From: Micromonospora citrea
GTDB lineage: Bacteria; Actinomycetota; Actinomycetes; Mycobacteriales; Micromonosporaceae
Assembly: GCF_900090315.1 (NCBI RefSeq)
Contig: NZ_FMHZ01000002.1
Span: 4,186,501-4,250,500 of the forward strand
Direction: 5' to 3'
Length of the DNA: 64,000 bases
Made by a program: the position numbers and the translations under genes. Positions 8,327 to 15,694 of the stretch are shown piece by piece. A model generated the notes under the pieces. That model was not told the DNA's origin, searched no databases, and saw only the letters and a list, made by a program, of their open reading frames with translations. The first letter of the stretch is position 1, and the number at the start of each line of letters is the position of its first letter.

Positions 8327-9451
8327 TTGCGACGCACCCTTTCCGCCCTCGGCGTGGCCGGGGCCCTGCTCGTGGCCGCCGTGGCCGTGCCGACCGTGGC
8401 CGCGTCGGCCGCCCCGACGCCCGCCGCCGAGCGGGCCCGGGCGACCGACCGTCCCCTCGTGATCGGCCACCGCGGCGCCAGCGGCTACCGGCCCGAGCAC
8501 ACCCTGGAGGCCTACCGGCTGGCGATCCGGCAGGGCGCGGACTACATCGAGCCGGACCTGGTCGTCACCCGCGACGGCGCGCTGGTCGCCCGGCACGAGA
8601 ACGAGATCAGCGGTACGACCGACGTGGCCGCCCGCCCCGAGTTCGCCGGCCGTCGGGCCACGAAGACCATCGACGGCGTCGCGGTCACCGGCTGGTTCAC
8701 CGAGGACTTCACCCTCGCCGAGCTGAAGACGCTGCGGGCCAAGGAGCGGCTGCCGCAGGTGCGGGTCGCCAACACCGCCTTCGACGGCCGGTTCGAGGTG
8801 CCCACCCTCCAGGAGGTCGTCGACCTGGCCCGCGCCGAGGGGCGGGCGCGCGGGCGCACCATCGGCGTCTACCCGGAGACCAAGCACCCGACCTACTTCG
8901 CCTCCATCGGGCTGCCGCTGGAGGAGCCGCTTGTCGAGGTGCTGCGGCGCAACAAGCTCACCCACCGGAACTCGCCCGTCATCATCCAGTCGTTCGAGAC
9001 GGCGAACCTGCGCAAGCTCGACCGGATGATCGACGTCAGGCTCGCGCAGCTCCTCGACGCCGCCGGCCGGCCGTACGACTTCACCGTCGCCGGCGACGCC
9101 CGCACCTACCGGGACATGGCCGCCCCGGCCGGCCTGAGGTGGATCGCCTCGTACGCCGACGGCGTCGGCGCGAACAAGAACCTGATCGTCCCGCGTGACG
9201 CCGCCGGCCGGCTGCTCGCCCCGACCACCCTGGTCCGGGACGCGCACCGGGAGCGGCTGATCGTGCACGCCTGGACGTTCCGGGCCGAGAACCAGTTCCT
9301 GCCGGCCGATCTCCGGATCGGGAGCGACCCGAACGCCCGCGGCGACATCCAGTCCGAGTACGAACTCTTCCTCGGCCTCGGCCTCGACGGCGTCTTCACC
9401 GACCACCCGGACACCGCCGTCGCCGCCCGGGAGGGCCTCGCCCGCCGCTGA
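8327..9451 (+). CDS. Secreted glycerophosphodiester phosphodiesterase (GlpQ-like)
   Basis: A 374-residue GDPD-family TIM-barrel enzyme that cleaves glycerophosphodiesters to glycerol-3-phosphate and an alcohol. The motif IGHRGASGYRPEHT gives catalytic His48 and Arg49, YIEPDLV gives metal ligands Glu75 and Asp77, and the general acid/base His90 lies in ALVARHE. A signal peptide occupies residues 1-~30 with cleavage near ASAA. The TTG start follows ACAGGAGA with a 5-6 nt spacer. The length and the EISGTTDVA insert match the large periplasmic GlpQ subgroup. A strong terminator hairpin follows. Confidence 0.93.
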   Translation: MRRTLSALGVAGALLVAAVAVPTVAASAAPTPAAERARATDRPLVIGHRGASGYRPEHTLEAYRLAIRQGADYIEPDLVVTRDGALVARHENEISGTTDVAARPEFAGRRATKTIDGVAVTGWFTEDFTLAELKTLRAKERLPQVRVANTAFDGRFEVPTLQEVVDLARAEGRARGRTIGVYPETKHPTYFASIGLPLEEPLVEVLRRNKLTHRNSPVIIQSFETANLRKLDRMIDVRLAQLLDAAGRPYDFTVAGDARTYRDMAAPAGLRWIASYADGVGANKNLIVPRDAAGRLLAPTTLVRDAHRERLIVHAWTFRAENQFLPADLRIGSDPNARGDIQSEYELFLGLGLDGVFTDHPDTAVAAREGLARR

Positions 9452-9487
9452 TCCTTGCCCGGCGCTGATCCTCGCTCGCCGCACCGA

Positions 9488-9527
9488 CGCCGGCCCGGCA
9501 CCCCTGTCCCGGGGTGCCGGGCCGGCG
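9488..9527 (+). terminator. Perfect 17-bp stem hairpin after glpQ-like gene
   Basis: Arms 9488-9504 and 9511-9527 are perfectly complementary around the 6-nt loop TGTCCC. There is no T-tract, as is common for actinobacterial terminators. It lies 36 nt after the stop codon. Confidence 0.7.
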
Positions 9528-9550
9528 CGTCATCCCCTGGGTGCCTGGCC

Positions 9551-9644
9551 GGTGCTGTCATGTCCCGGGTGGCGGGTCGGTGCTGTCATCTTCGGGTGGC
9601 GGGCCGGTGCTGTCATCTTCGGGTGGCGGGCCGGTGCTGTCGCC
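9551..9644. repeat. 27-28 bp tandem repeat, ~3.5 copies
   Basis: The unit begins GGTGCTGTCATCTTCGGGTG and ends GCGGGCC, at 9551-9578 (28 nt, diverged), 9579-9605 and 9606-9632 (identical), with a partial copy at 9633-9644. No convincing gene covers it. Confidence 0.9.
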
Positions 9645-9730
9645 TCTTCGCCGGCCTGGTGCGGGTGTCGGCGACCACCGTTGTCGGGCTGGCCCTTGTC
9701 GGGGTCCTGTGCCGGGGCGACCGAGGTCTG

Positions 9731-9764
9731 CGCGGGCGCTGTGGAGCTGATGTCGTAGACGATT
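9731..9764 (+). repeat. 34-bp dispersed repeat, copy 1
   Basis: The core GAGCTGATGTCGTAGACGAT lies in a 34-nt unit that recurs with one mismatch at 9789-9822 and in inverted orientation at 10067-10100. The centre contains GTC-GTA-GAC, an interrupted palindrome. Confidence 0.85.
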
Positions 9765-9788
9765 CACCCTGCGCCGGGGTCGGGTCCT

Positions 9789-9822
9789 GCGGGCGCTATG
9801 GAGCTGATGTCGTAGACGATTC
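9789..9822 (+). repeat. 34-bp dispersed repeat, copy 2
   Basis: Identical to copy 1 (9731-9764) except for one base (GCTATGG instead of GCTGTGG). It begins 58 nt after the start of copy 1. Confidence 0.85.
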
Positions 9823-9891
9823 GCTTCTGGGGCGCTCGCCGCCGGCCCGGCCCCCGATCGCTGCCGGCACAGCACCTCCGGCACAGCATCT

Positions 9892-9947
9892 GCGAGATCT
9901 TGGCAGGAAACGGCCCCTGGAAGGGCCGTTTCCTGCCAAGATCTCGC
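9892..9947. repeat. Perfect 25-bp inverted repeat (REP-like palindrome)
   Basis: Arms 9892-9916 and 9923-9947 match over all 25 positions around the loop CTGGAA. The left arm begins GCGAGATCTTGGCAGGAAAC. The structure is far longer than a normal terminator and is flanked by other repeats. Its GATCTTG ends recur in the palindrome at 50450-50516. Confidence 0.9.
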
Positions 9948-10066
9948 GCGCTCACCGCCCCGCCGAGTCGTTGGCGGGGCGGGCGCTGTCATCAGTGCTG
10001 CACCGCCCCATCCACGGGGCAGGCAGTTCGACAGCGTTTGCAGGACCGGCCCCCGGTCGCAGGAGT

Positions 10067-10100
10067 GAATCGTCTACGACATCAGTTCGACAGCGTTCGC
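10067..10100 (-). repeat. 34-bp dispersed repeat, inverted copy 3
   Basis: About 30 of 34 positions match the reverse complement of the copies at 9731 and 9789. The neighbouring string AGTTCGACAGCGTTCGCAG also has a near copy at 10024-10042. Apart from the annotated repeats I see no gene between 9452 and 10194. Confidence 0.75.
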
Positions 10101-10194
10101 AGCAGCCCACCACTGTTCCGGCGGGTTGGTGCTGTGCCGGCGGCGCTCAGGTTCTGTTCCGGGGAGTGCGCAGGGCAGCGACGAGGAGGCGTTC

Positions 10195-10242
10195 GTGCGT
10201 AACGTGCTGAATCTGTTCCGTGCGCCGGGCGGGCGGCCGTGA
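10195..10242 (+). CDS. 15-codon ORF coupled to the next gene (minigene)
   Basis: GTG at 10195 follows a near-ideal ribosome binding site (GAGGAGG ending 5 nt upstream) and encodes MRNVLNLFRAPGGRP. Its TGA overlaps the GTG of the following gene by 4 nt. The strong site belongs to this ORF, and the downstream gene has none of its own. The peptide probably serves to load ribosomes for re-initiation, though a real small protein cannot be excluded. Confidence 0.55.
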   Translation: MRNVLNLFRAPGGRP

Positions 10243-10493
10243 GCCGGGAGCGGTTCGTGGTGCACCTGCCGGTGCTCGCCGCCGACCTGGCCACCGCGAG
10301 GCGGTTCGCGCGGGCGATCACCCGGGCGGTGGGCTTCCTCCCCGACGTCGACCGCGGCGAGACCACCGTCTCGGCGGAGGACGCCCAGTTCGTACGCCAT
10401 CGGGTCTTCTGCGACAGCCTGCTCGACGGCGGCCACCGCTGCGGCCGGACGGCCGACCACGACGGCCCCTGCGTCCCGCTCGACCAGCAGTGA
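10239..10493 (+). CDS. Small Cys/His-motif protein, function unknown
   Basis: An 84-residue protein I cannot assign. The N-terminal half is amphipathic (VLAADLATARRFARAITRAV). The C-terminal third carries a Cys/His cluster, FCDSLLDGGHRCGRTADHDG followed by PC, that could bind zinc; a C-G-x(3)-DHDGxC motif is common in small actinobacterial proteins. The GTG start overlaps the stop of the preceding 15-codon ORF (GTGA) and lacks its own Shine-Dalgarno sequence, so expression should depend on coupling. Confidence 0.6.
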   Translation: MSRERFVVHLPVLAADLATARRFARAITRAVGFLPDVDRGETTVSAEDAQFVRHRVFCDSLLDGGHRCGRTADHDGPCVPLDQQ

Positions 10494-10820
10494 GGGGTGG
10501 CGTCGAGGGCGCCGCGAGCGAGTCGGCCGAACGGGCGGGGCGGCGCCGGCCCGACGGGTGCGTCCGGCCGGTGAGGCGGCGGGACGAATACGGCATTCGG
10601 TGGGTGTCGGTGGCGCGGGGCGACACAGGAGCGCTTCCATCGATGGCCGGAACACCCATCGCGGACGCCCGCCGTCGCCACCTGGCCGTTACCGCTGTAA
10701 TCCCCGGCCACCCCACCTCTGTTACTTGTGTGTTGCGCCCACATAGCCCGTGGGTGACGTCACTCCTAGCGTGAGCCGTCAAACGAGTTCCCTACCTCCG
10801 AGTCCTCACGTGGAGTCGCA
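10494..10820. other. Non-coding stretch before the liv operon
   Basis: No convincing ORF is present. An 8-bp palindrome TGACGTCA at 10755-10762 and a TAGCGT box at 10767-10772 lie 50-65 nt before the livJ-like start and are candidates for operator and promoter. No full -35/-10 pair is clear. Confidence 0.4.
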
Positions 10821-12020
10821 ATGACGGTCCGGACGACGCGGCGGGTGTTCCTCTCCGCCGCCACGATGATGGCCGCGGCGCTTGCCGCCACGGCCTGTGG
10901 CAGCCCGCAGGAAACCGCCTCCGGCGGCGGCGACAGCACCGCCCCGGTCAAGGTTGGCCTGGTGTATTCCCAGTCGGGAGCCCTCGCCAGCTACGGCAAG
11001 CAGTACATCGAGGGGTTCAAGGCCGGCCTCGACTTCGCCACCAAAGGCACCAACAAGGTCGGCGACCGGACGATCGAGATCACCGAGGTCGACGACGCCG
11101 GTGACCCGGCGAAGGCGGTCTCCGCGGCCAAGGACCTGATCGGCAAGGGCAACAAGATCATCGCCGGCTCGACGGCGTCCGGCGTGGCGCTCCAGGTCGC
11201 CCCGATCGCCGCGCAGAACAAGGTCCTCTTCATCTCCGGCCCGGCCGCCACCGACGCGGTGACCGGCGCGAACAAGTACACGTTCCGCTCCGGGCGGCAG
11301 TCGTACCAGGACGTGGTGACCGCCAAGTCGTTCATCGGCGACCCGGCCGGCAAGAAGGTCGTGGTCTTCGCCCAGGACGGTGCCTTCGGCGACGCCAACG
11401 AGGCCGCCGTCAAGACCGTCATCGGCGGTGCGGGCGCGACCGTCAGCAGCGTCCGGGCCCCGGCCAGCGCCACCGAGTTCACCCCGTTCGCGAGCCAGAT
11501 CAAGTCCGCCAAGCCGGACCTGCTCTTCGTCGCCTGGGCCGGCACCACCGCCCCCGCCATGTGGCAGACCCTCGACCAGCAGGGCGTGCTCTCCTCCACC
11601 ACGGTCGTCACCGGCCTGGACATCCGCGCCTCGTGGCCGACCTTCGGCGCCGCCGGCAGCAAGATCTCCTTCCTGTCGCACTACTTCGACGGCGCCTCCG
11701 ACAACGAGGCCACCAAGGCGCTCAAGGCCAAGGTGGGCACCGTCGACCTGTTCCACCCGGACGGCTTCGCCGCCGCGCAGATGGTCGTCCGCGCCGCCTC
11801 CGAGGGTGGCGACGACGTCGAGAAGATGGTCAAGGCCCTGGAGGGCTGGAGCTTCGACGGGGTCAAGGGCAAGATGACCATCCGCCCCGAGGACCACGCC
11901 CTGCTCCAGCCGATGTTCCAGGCCAAGCTGACCGGCAGCGGCACCACGTTCACCGCCACCGCCCAGAAGGCGCTGACCGGGGACGAGACCGCGCCGCCGG
12001 CCGTGGCGATGAAGGGCTGA
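10821..12020 (+). CDS. Branched-chain amino-acid ABC transporter, substrate-binding lipoprotein (LivJ/K-like)
   Basis: A 399-residue periplasmic-binding-protein type I (Peripla_BP_6). The N-terminus has a twin-arginine-like TTRRVFLSAA followed by a lipobox ending ATACG, so it is probably a Tat-exported lipoprotein anchored at Cys29. The mature part begins APVKVGLVYSQSGALASYG, the usual first strand of Liv/Urt binding proteins. It would deliver leucine, isoleucine, valine or a related ligand to the permease encoded downstream. Family members also bind urea, amides or aromatic compounds, so the ligand is inferred. Confidence 0.92.
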   Translation: MTVRTTRRVFLSAATMMAAALAATACGSPQETASGGGDSTAPVKVGLVYSQSGALASYGKQYIEGFKAGLDFATKGTNKVGDRTIEITEVDDAGDPAKAVSAAKDLIGKGNKIIAGSTASGVALQVAPIAAQNKVLFISGPAATDAVTGANKYTFRSGRQSYQDVVTAKSFIGDPAGKKVVVFAQDGAFGDANEAAVKTVIGGAGATVSSVRAPASATEFTPFASQIKSAKPDLLFVAWAGTTAPAMWQTLDQQGVLSSTTVVTGLDIRASWPTFGAAGSKISFLSHYFDGASDNEATKALKAKVGTVDLFHPDGFAAAQMVVRAASEGGDDVEKMVKALEGWSFDGVKGKMTIRPEDHALLQPMFQAKLTGSGTTFTATAQKALTGDETAPPAVAMKG

Positions 12021-12026
12021 CAACAG

Positions 12027-12770
12027 ATGCTCGCCACCCGCGGTCTGACCTGGCGGATCGGTGAGGTCGCCATCGTCGACAGCGTCTACCTCGACCTGGC
12101 GCCCGGGGAGTTCCTCGGCGTCATCGGGCCCAACGGCGCCGGCAAGACCTCACTGTTCAACCTGATCACCGGCGTACGCCGGGCCACGGAAGGACGGATC
12201 ACCCTCGACGGGCAGGACATCGGCGACCTGCCGCCGCACAAGCGGGCCCGTCTCGGCCTCGGCCGCACCTTCCAGGCATCCTCGGTCTTCGGCTCGCTCA
12301 GCGTGCGGGAGAACGTCCGGCTCGCCGTGCAGGCGCACCGCGGGGGCTCGATGAAGCTGTGGCGGCGGGCGGCGGCCGACCGGGAGGTCGCCGCCGCCGC
12401 CGACGCGGCGCTCGACCGGGTCGGCCTCGCCCACCGGGGTACGGCGCTGGCCGGCACCCTCGCACACGGCGAGAAGCGGAAGCTGGAGATCGCCCTGCTG
12501 CTCGCCGGGGAGCCCCGGGTCATGCTGCTCGACGAGCCGATGGCCGGCGTCAGCGCCGAGGACGTGCCCGAGCTGGTCGCCGTGATCCGCTCGCTCACCG
12601 GCGACACCGGCCGGTCGGTGCTGATGGTCGAGCACCACATGGACGTCATCCTGGAGCTGGCCGACCGGATCGCCGTCATGCACCATGGCGCGCTGCTGGC
12701 CTGCGACACCCCGGAGACGGTGATGGCCAACCCCACCGTGCAAGAGGCCTACCTGGGGGAGTCGCTCTAG
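12027..12770 (+). CDS. ABC transporter ATP-binding protein LivG-like
   Basis: A 247-residue ATPase. Walker A is GPNGAGKTS, the signature region reads LAHGEKRKLEIA (a degenerate form typical of LivG, where LSYGEQR is usual), Walker B is VMLLDEPMAGV, and the switch His lies in MVEHHMD. It starts 6 nt after the binding-protein stop and is one of two ATPases energising the transporter. Confidence 0.92.
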   Translation: MLATRGLTWRIGEVAIVDSVYLDLAPGEFLGVIGPNGAGKTSLFNLITGVRRATEGRITLDGQDIGDLPPHKRARLGLGRTFQASSVFGSLSVRENVRLAVQAHRGGSMKLWRRAAADREVAAAADAALDRVGLAHRGTALAGTLAHGEKRKLEIALLLAGEPRVMLLDEPMAGVSAEDVPELVAVIRSLTGDTGRSVLMVEHHMDVILELADRIAVMHHGALLACDTPETVMANPTVQEAYLGESL

Positions 12771-13534
12771 TGGAACCCATTCTCAGCGTGGAGAACCTGT
12801 CGGTCCGCATCGCCGGGCTGCACATCCTCCAAGGGGTGTCCTTCACGGTCGCCCCGACCGGCGTCACCGTCCTGCTCGGGCGCAACGGCGTCGGCAAGAC
12901 GACCACGCTGCGCGCGATCGTCGGCCTCACGCCGCGCGGCGGCGAGGTGCGGGGCGCGATCCGGATGGGCGCGCAGAGCCTGCTGGCCCGCCCGACCCAC
13001 CGGCTGATCCGCGGCGGGCTCGGCTACGTGCCGGAGGACCGCTGCGTCTTCGCCGGGCTCACCGTGGCCGAGAACCTCCGGCTCGCCGAGCGGCGCGGCA
13101 CCTCCCCGGCGTACGACAAGGTGTTCGCGCTCTTCCCGGAGCTGGACCGGCGCGGACGGCAACGGGCCGGCTCGCTCTCCGGCGGGCAGCAACAGATGCT
13201 CGCGATCGGCCGGGTGCTGCTCAACGACAACCGGCTGCTGCTGGTCGACGAGCCGACCAAGGGGCTCGCGCCGAAGGTGGTGACCGAGGTGGCCGAGGTG
13301 CTGGAACGGGTCGCCGAGTCCGTGCCGGTGCTGCTGGTCGAGCAGAACCTGGCCGTGGTCCGGCGGCTCGCCCGGGACGCGGTCGTGCTCGCCGCCGGCC
13401 GGGTCGCCTGGACCGGCGACGCGCGGGAACTGCTGCTGGAGACCGCCCTGACCAAGTCGCTGCTGGGCGTCGGCTCGGCGGAGGGGCACCACCCCGCCGG
13501 TACGCCGGCCGGCGCGCGGAAGGACGAGCGCTGA
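12770..13534 (+). CDS. ABC transporter ATP-binding protein LivF-like
   Basis: A 254-residue ATPase. Walker A is GRNGVGKTTT, the signature motif LSGGQQQMLAIGR, Walker B LLLVDEPTKGLAP, and LLVEQNL follows. The GTG start overlaps the livG stop region (TAGTG). The last ~20 residues (GHHPAGTPAGARKDER) extend past the usual end. It forms the heterodimeric ATPase with the upstream protein. Confidence 0.92.
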   Translation: MEPILSVENLSVRIAGLHILQGVSFTVAPTGVTVLLGRNGVGKTTTLRAIVGLTPRGGEVRGAIRMGAQSLLARPTHRLIRGGLGYVPEDRCVFAGLTVAENLRLAERRGTSPAYDKVFALFPELDRRGRQRAGSLSGGQQQMLAIGRVLLNDNRLLLVDEPTKGLAPKVVTEVAEVLERVAESVPVLLVEQNLAVVRRLARDAVVLAAGRVAWTGDARELLLETALTKSLLGVGSAEGHHPAGTPAGARKDER

Positions 13535-14424
13535 TGGACACCGTCATCCTGTTGACGCTGACCGGGCTCGGCCTGGCGGCGCTCTACTTCCTGGTCGCCA
13601 GCGGGCTCTCCCTGGTCTTCGGCCTGGCCGACGTGCTCAACTTCGCGCACGGCGTCTTCCTCGGCGTCGGCGCGTACGGGACCTGGTGGGCGGCGCACAA
13701 CCTGCCCGGCGCCGGCTCGGACGGCTTCGGCTTCGTGCTCGCGGTCGCCTTCGGGGTGGCCGCCGGGACGCTGGTCGCGGTGCTCGTCGAGCTGGTGCTG
13801 ATCCGGCCGCTCTACTCCCGCACCATCGAGCAGGTGCTGGTCACCGTCGGCCTCTCGCTGGCCGGCGTCGCCCTGCTCCAGGCCACCTGGGGCGCGGACG
13901 CCCGGCCGTTCCCGCGCCCCGAGTGGACCCGGCAGGTCACCTCGATCCTCGGCGCGAACGTGCCCAACGGCGGCCTGCTGCTGATCATCGCGGCGGTGCT
14001 GGTGCTCGGCGCGATCCTCGCCTTCCTCCGCTGGACCCGCTACGGCCTGATCATCCGGGCCGGGGTGGAGAACCGGGAGATGGTCACCGCGCTCGGCATC
14101 GACGTGCGCAAGGCGTTCACCCTGGTCTTCGCGATCGGCGGGGCGGCGGCGGCGCTGGCCGGCGCGCTCGGCGGCGTCTACTTCGGCACCGTCTCGCCCG
14201 GCCAGGGCGGCTCGCTGCTGATCTTCGCGTTCATCGTGGTGGTCATCGGCGGGATGGGCTCGGTGACCGGGTCCGCGTACGCGGCCGTCGCCGTCGGCCT
14301 GACCCAACAGTTCGTCAACTACTACGGCACCTCCGGGCTGGGCGACATCTGCGTGGTCGCGCTGCTGGCCGTGGTGCTGCTGCTGCGCCCGCAGGGCATC
14401 GCCGGAAAGGTGGCAACGGCATGA
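13534..14424 (+). CDS. Branched-chain amino-acid ABC permease LivH-like
   Basis: A 296-residue integral membrane permease (BPD_transp_2) with about eight helices. It starts with an ATG sharing one base with the preceding TGA. Family hallmarks are GLSLVFGLADVLNFAHG near the N-terminus and the coupling loop AGVENREMVTALGID near the middle. It pairs with the LivM-like permease encoded next, whose start it overlaps by 4 nt. Confidence 0.92.
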   Translation: MDTVILLTLTGLGLAALYFLVASGLSLVFGLADVLNFAHGVFLGVGAYGTWWAAHNLPGAGSDGFGFVLAVAFGVAAGTLVAVLVELVLIRPLYSRTIEQVLVTVGLSLAGVALLQATWGADARPFPRPEWTRQVTSILGANVPNGGLLLIIAAVLVLGAILAFLRWTRYGLIIRAGVENREMVTALGIDVRKAFTLVFAIGGAAAALAGALGGVYFGTVSPGQGGSLLIFAFIVVVIGGMGSVTGSAYAAVAVGLTQQFVNYYGTSGLGDICVVALLAVVLLLRPQGIAGKVATA

Positions 14425-15548
14425 CCGAGGTCAAGAGCCCCGAGGTTCCGGCGCCGCCGGCGGCGGTGCCCGACGAGCTGACGCCGGGCGACGGGCGACT
14501 GCACCGCATCCGCCCGTACCTGCCGTTGGTCGCGCTGGTGGTGGCGCTGATCCTGCCGTACTCGACGCTGCACCTGCCGGGCGTCTTCGAGGGGGCGCTG
14601 AACTCCCCGGGCACCCTGCAACTGCTCGCCGTCTGCCTGGTCTTCGGGGGCCTGGCCGCCGGGTACGACCTGCTGTTCGGGCGGACCGGCATGCTCTCCT
14701 TCGGACACGCCCTCTACTTCGCCGCCGGCGTGTACGGCACCGACATCCTGGTCACCAAGGCGGGACTGCCGCTGTGGCAGGCCGGGCTGCTCGCGATCAC
14801 CGGCGGGACGATCCTCGCCGCGCTGCTCGGGGCGGTGGCACTGCGTACCGTCGGCATCGCGTTCGCCATGGTGACGCTCGCCTTCGCCCAGGTCGGGGCG
14901 ATCCTGGTGGCCCGCGACTTCGGCGGGCTCACCGGCGGCGAGGAGGGGCTGCCGCTGGACGTCTCCGGGCTGCCCGAGGGGCTGGTCGGGGTCACCAACA
15001 CCGTCAACCTCTACTGGCTGGCGCTGGCGTACCTGGTCGTGGTGGTCTTCGTGGTGCACCGGGTGTCGGGCTCGCCGACCGGGCGCGTGCTCGCCGGCCT
15101 GCGCGACGACGAGCGGCGGATCGGGGTGCTGGGGCTCGACCCGTACCGGTTCAAGCTGGTGGCGTTCACCCTGGCGGGTGGGCTCGCGGCGGCCGGCGGC
15201 GTGGTCTACGTCCTGATCGTCGGCGGTGCCTCGCCGCACATCACCTCCTCCGAGTGGACCCTGGCGCTGCTGGTCATGGTGGTGCTCGGTGGGCCGGGCA
15301 CCCGGTGGGGTCCGGTGATCGGCGGCATCCTCTACATGTACCTGGACCACCGGCTGGTCGCGTTCGGCACGTCCGACGCGGTGGAGGCCCTGCCGGCGTT
15401 CCTGAGCAACCCGCTGTCCCAGCCGCTCTTCGTGCTCGGCACCGTCTTCATCCTGGCCGTCTACTTCTTCCCCGGCGGCCTGGCCAGCCTCGCCCCGCGC
15501 CTGGCACTGCTGCGGCACTCCCTACGCCCCGCGAGCCGCCGCACCTGA
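14421..15548 (+). CDS. Branched-chain amino-acid ABC permease LivM-like
   Basis: A 375-residue permease. A ~30-residue soluble N-terminus precedes the helices. LLFGRTGMLSFGHALYFAAG is the LivM signature, and AGLRDDERRIGVLGLDPYRFK is the cytoplasmic coupling loop. Its ATG overlaps the livH stop (ATGA). It completes the five-gene transporter in the order binding protein, LivG, LivF, LivH, LivM, and a terminator hairpin follows. Confidence 0.92.
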   Translation: MTEVKSPEVPAPPAAVPDELTPGDGRLHRIRPYLPLVALVVALILPYSTLHLPGVFEGALNSPGTLQLLAVCLVFGGLAAGYDLLFGRTGMLSFGHALYFAAGVYGTDILVTKAGLPLWQAGLLAITGGTILAALLGAVALRTVGIAFAMVTLAFAQVGAILVARDFGGLTGGEEGLPLDVSGLPEGLVGVTNTVNLYWLALAYLVVVVFVVHRVSGSPTGRVLAGLRDDERRIGVLGLDPYRFKLVAFTLAGGLAAAGGVVYVLIVGGASPHITSSEWTLALLVMVVLGGPGTRWGPVIGGILYMYLDHRLVAFGTSDAVEALPAFLSNPLSQPLFVLGTVFILAVYFFPGGLASLAPRLALLRHSLRPASRRT

Positions 15549-15551
15549 CGC

Positions 15552-15580
15552 CTCCGGCCCCGGCTCCGTCGGGGCCGGAG
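15552..15580 (+). terminator. Terminator hairpin after the liv operon
   Basis: Perfect 11-bp stem CTCCGGCCCCG/CGGGGCCGGAG around the loop GCTCCGT, starting 4 nt after the livM stop. Confidence 0.7.
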
Positions 15581-15589
15581 CCCGGCTCG

Positions 15590-15647
15590 CTACTTCCGGG
15601 ATGTGGTCCCTTCCACACCCGGCGAGGCCACTACATCCCGGAGGTAG
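15590..15647. repeat. Imperfect inverted repeat upstream of recQ-like gene
   Basis: CTACTTCCGGGATGTGGTCC (15590-15609) pairs imperfectly with the complement at 15627-15647 (GGCCACTACATCCCGGAGGTA). It ends 48 nt before the helicase start, so it could be an operator or part of a second terminator. Confidence 0.5.
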
Positions 15648-15682
15648 GGAACACGGGCGACCGCCCGGTCCGCCGACGCTGG

Positions 15683-15688
15683 TAGAAA
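15683..15688 (+). promoter_or_regulatory. Possible leaderless -10 box (TAGAAA)
   Basis: TAGAAA ends 6 nt before the ATG of the recQ-like gene, which has no ribosome binding site. The last base deviates from TAnnnT, so this is a weaker case than the others. Confidence 0.35.
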
Positions 15689-15694
15689 TGCCGG

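Noticed and set aside
9551..9644. Possible CRISPR array
   Set aside because: Repeat units are directly abutting with no unique spacers, and no cas genes are in the window.
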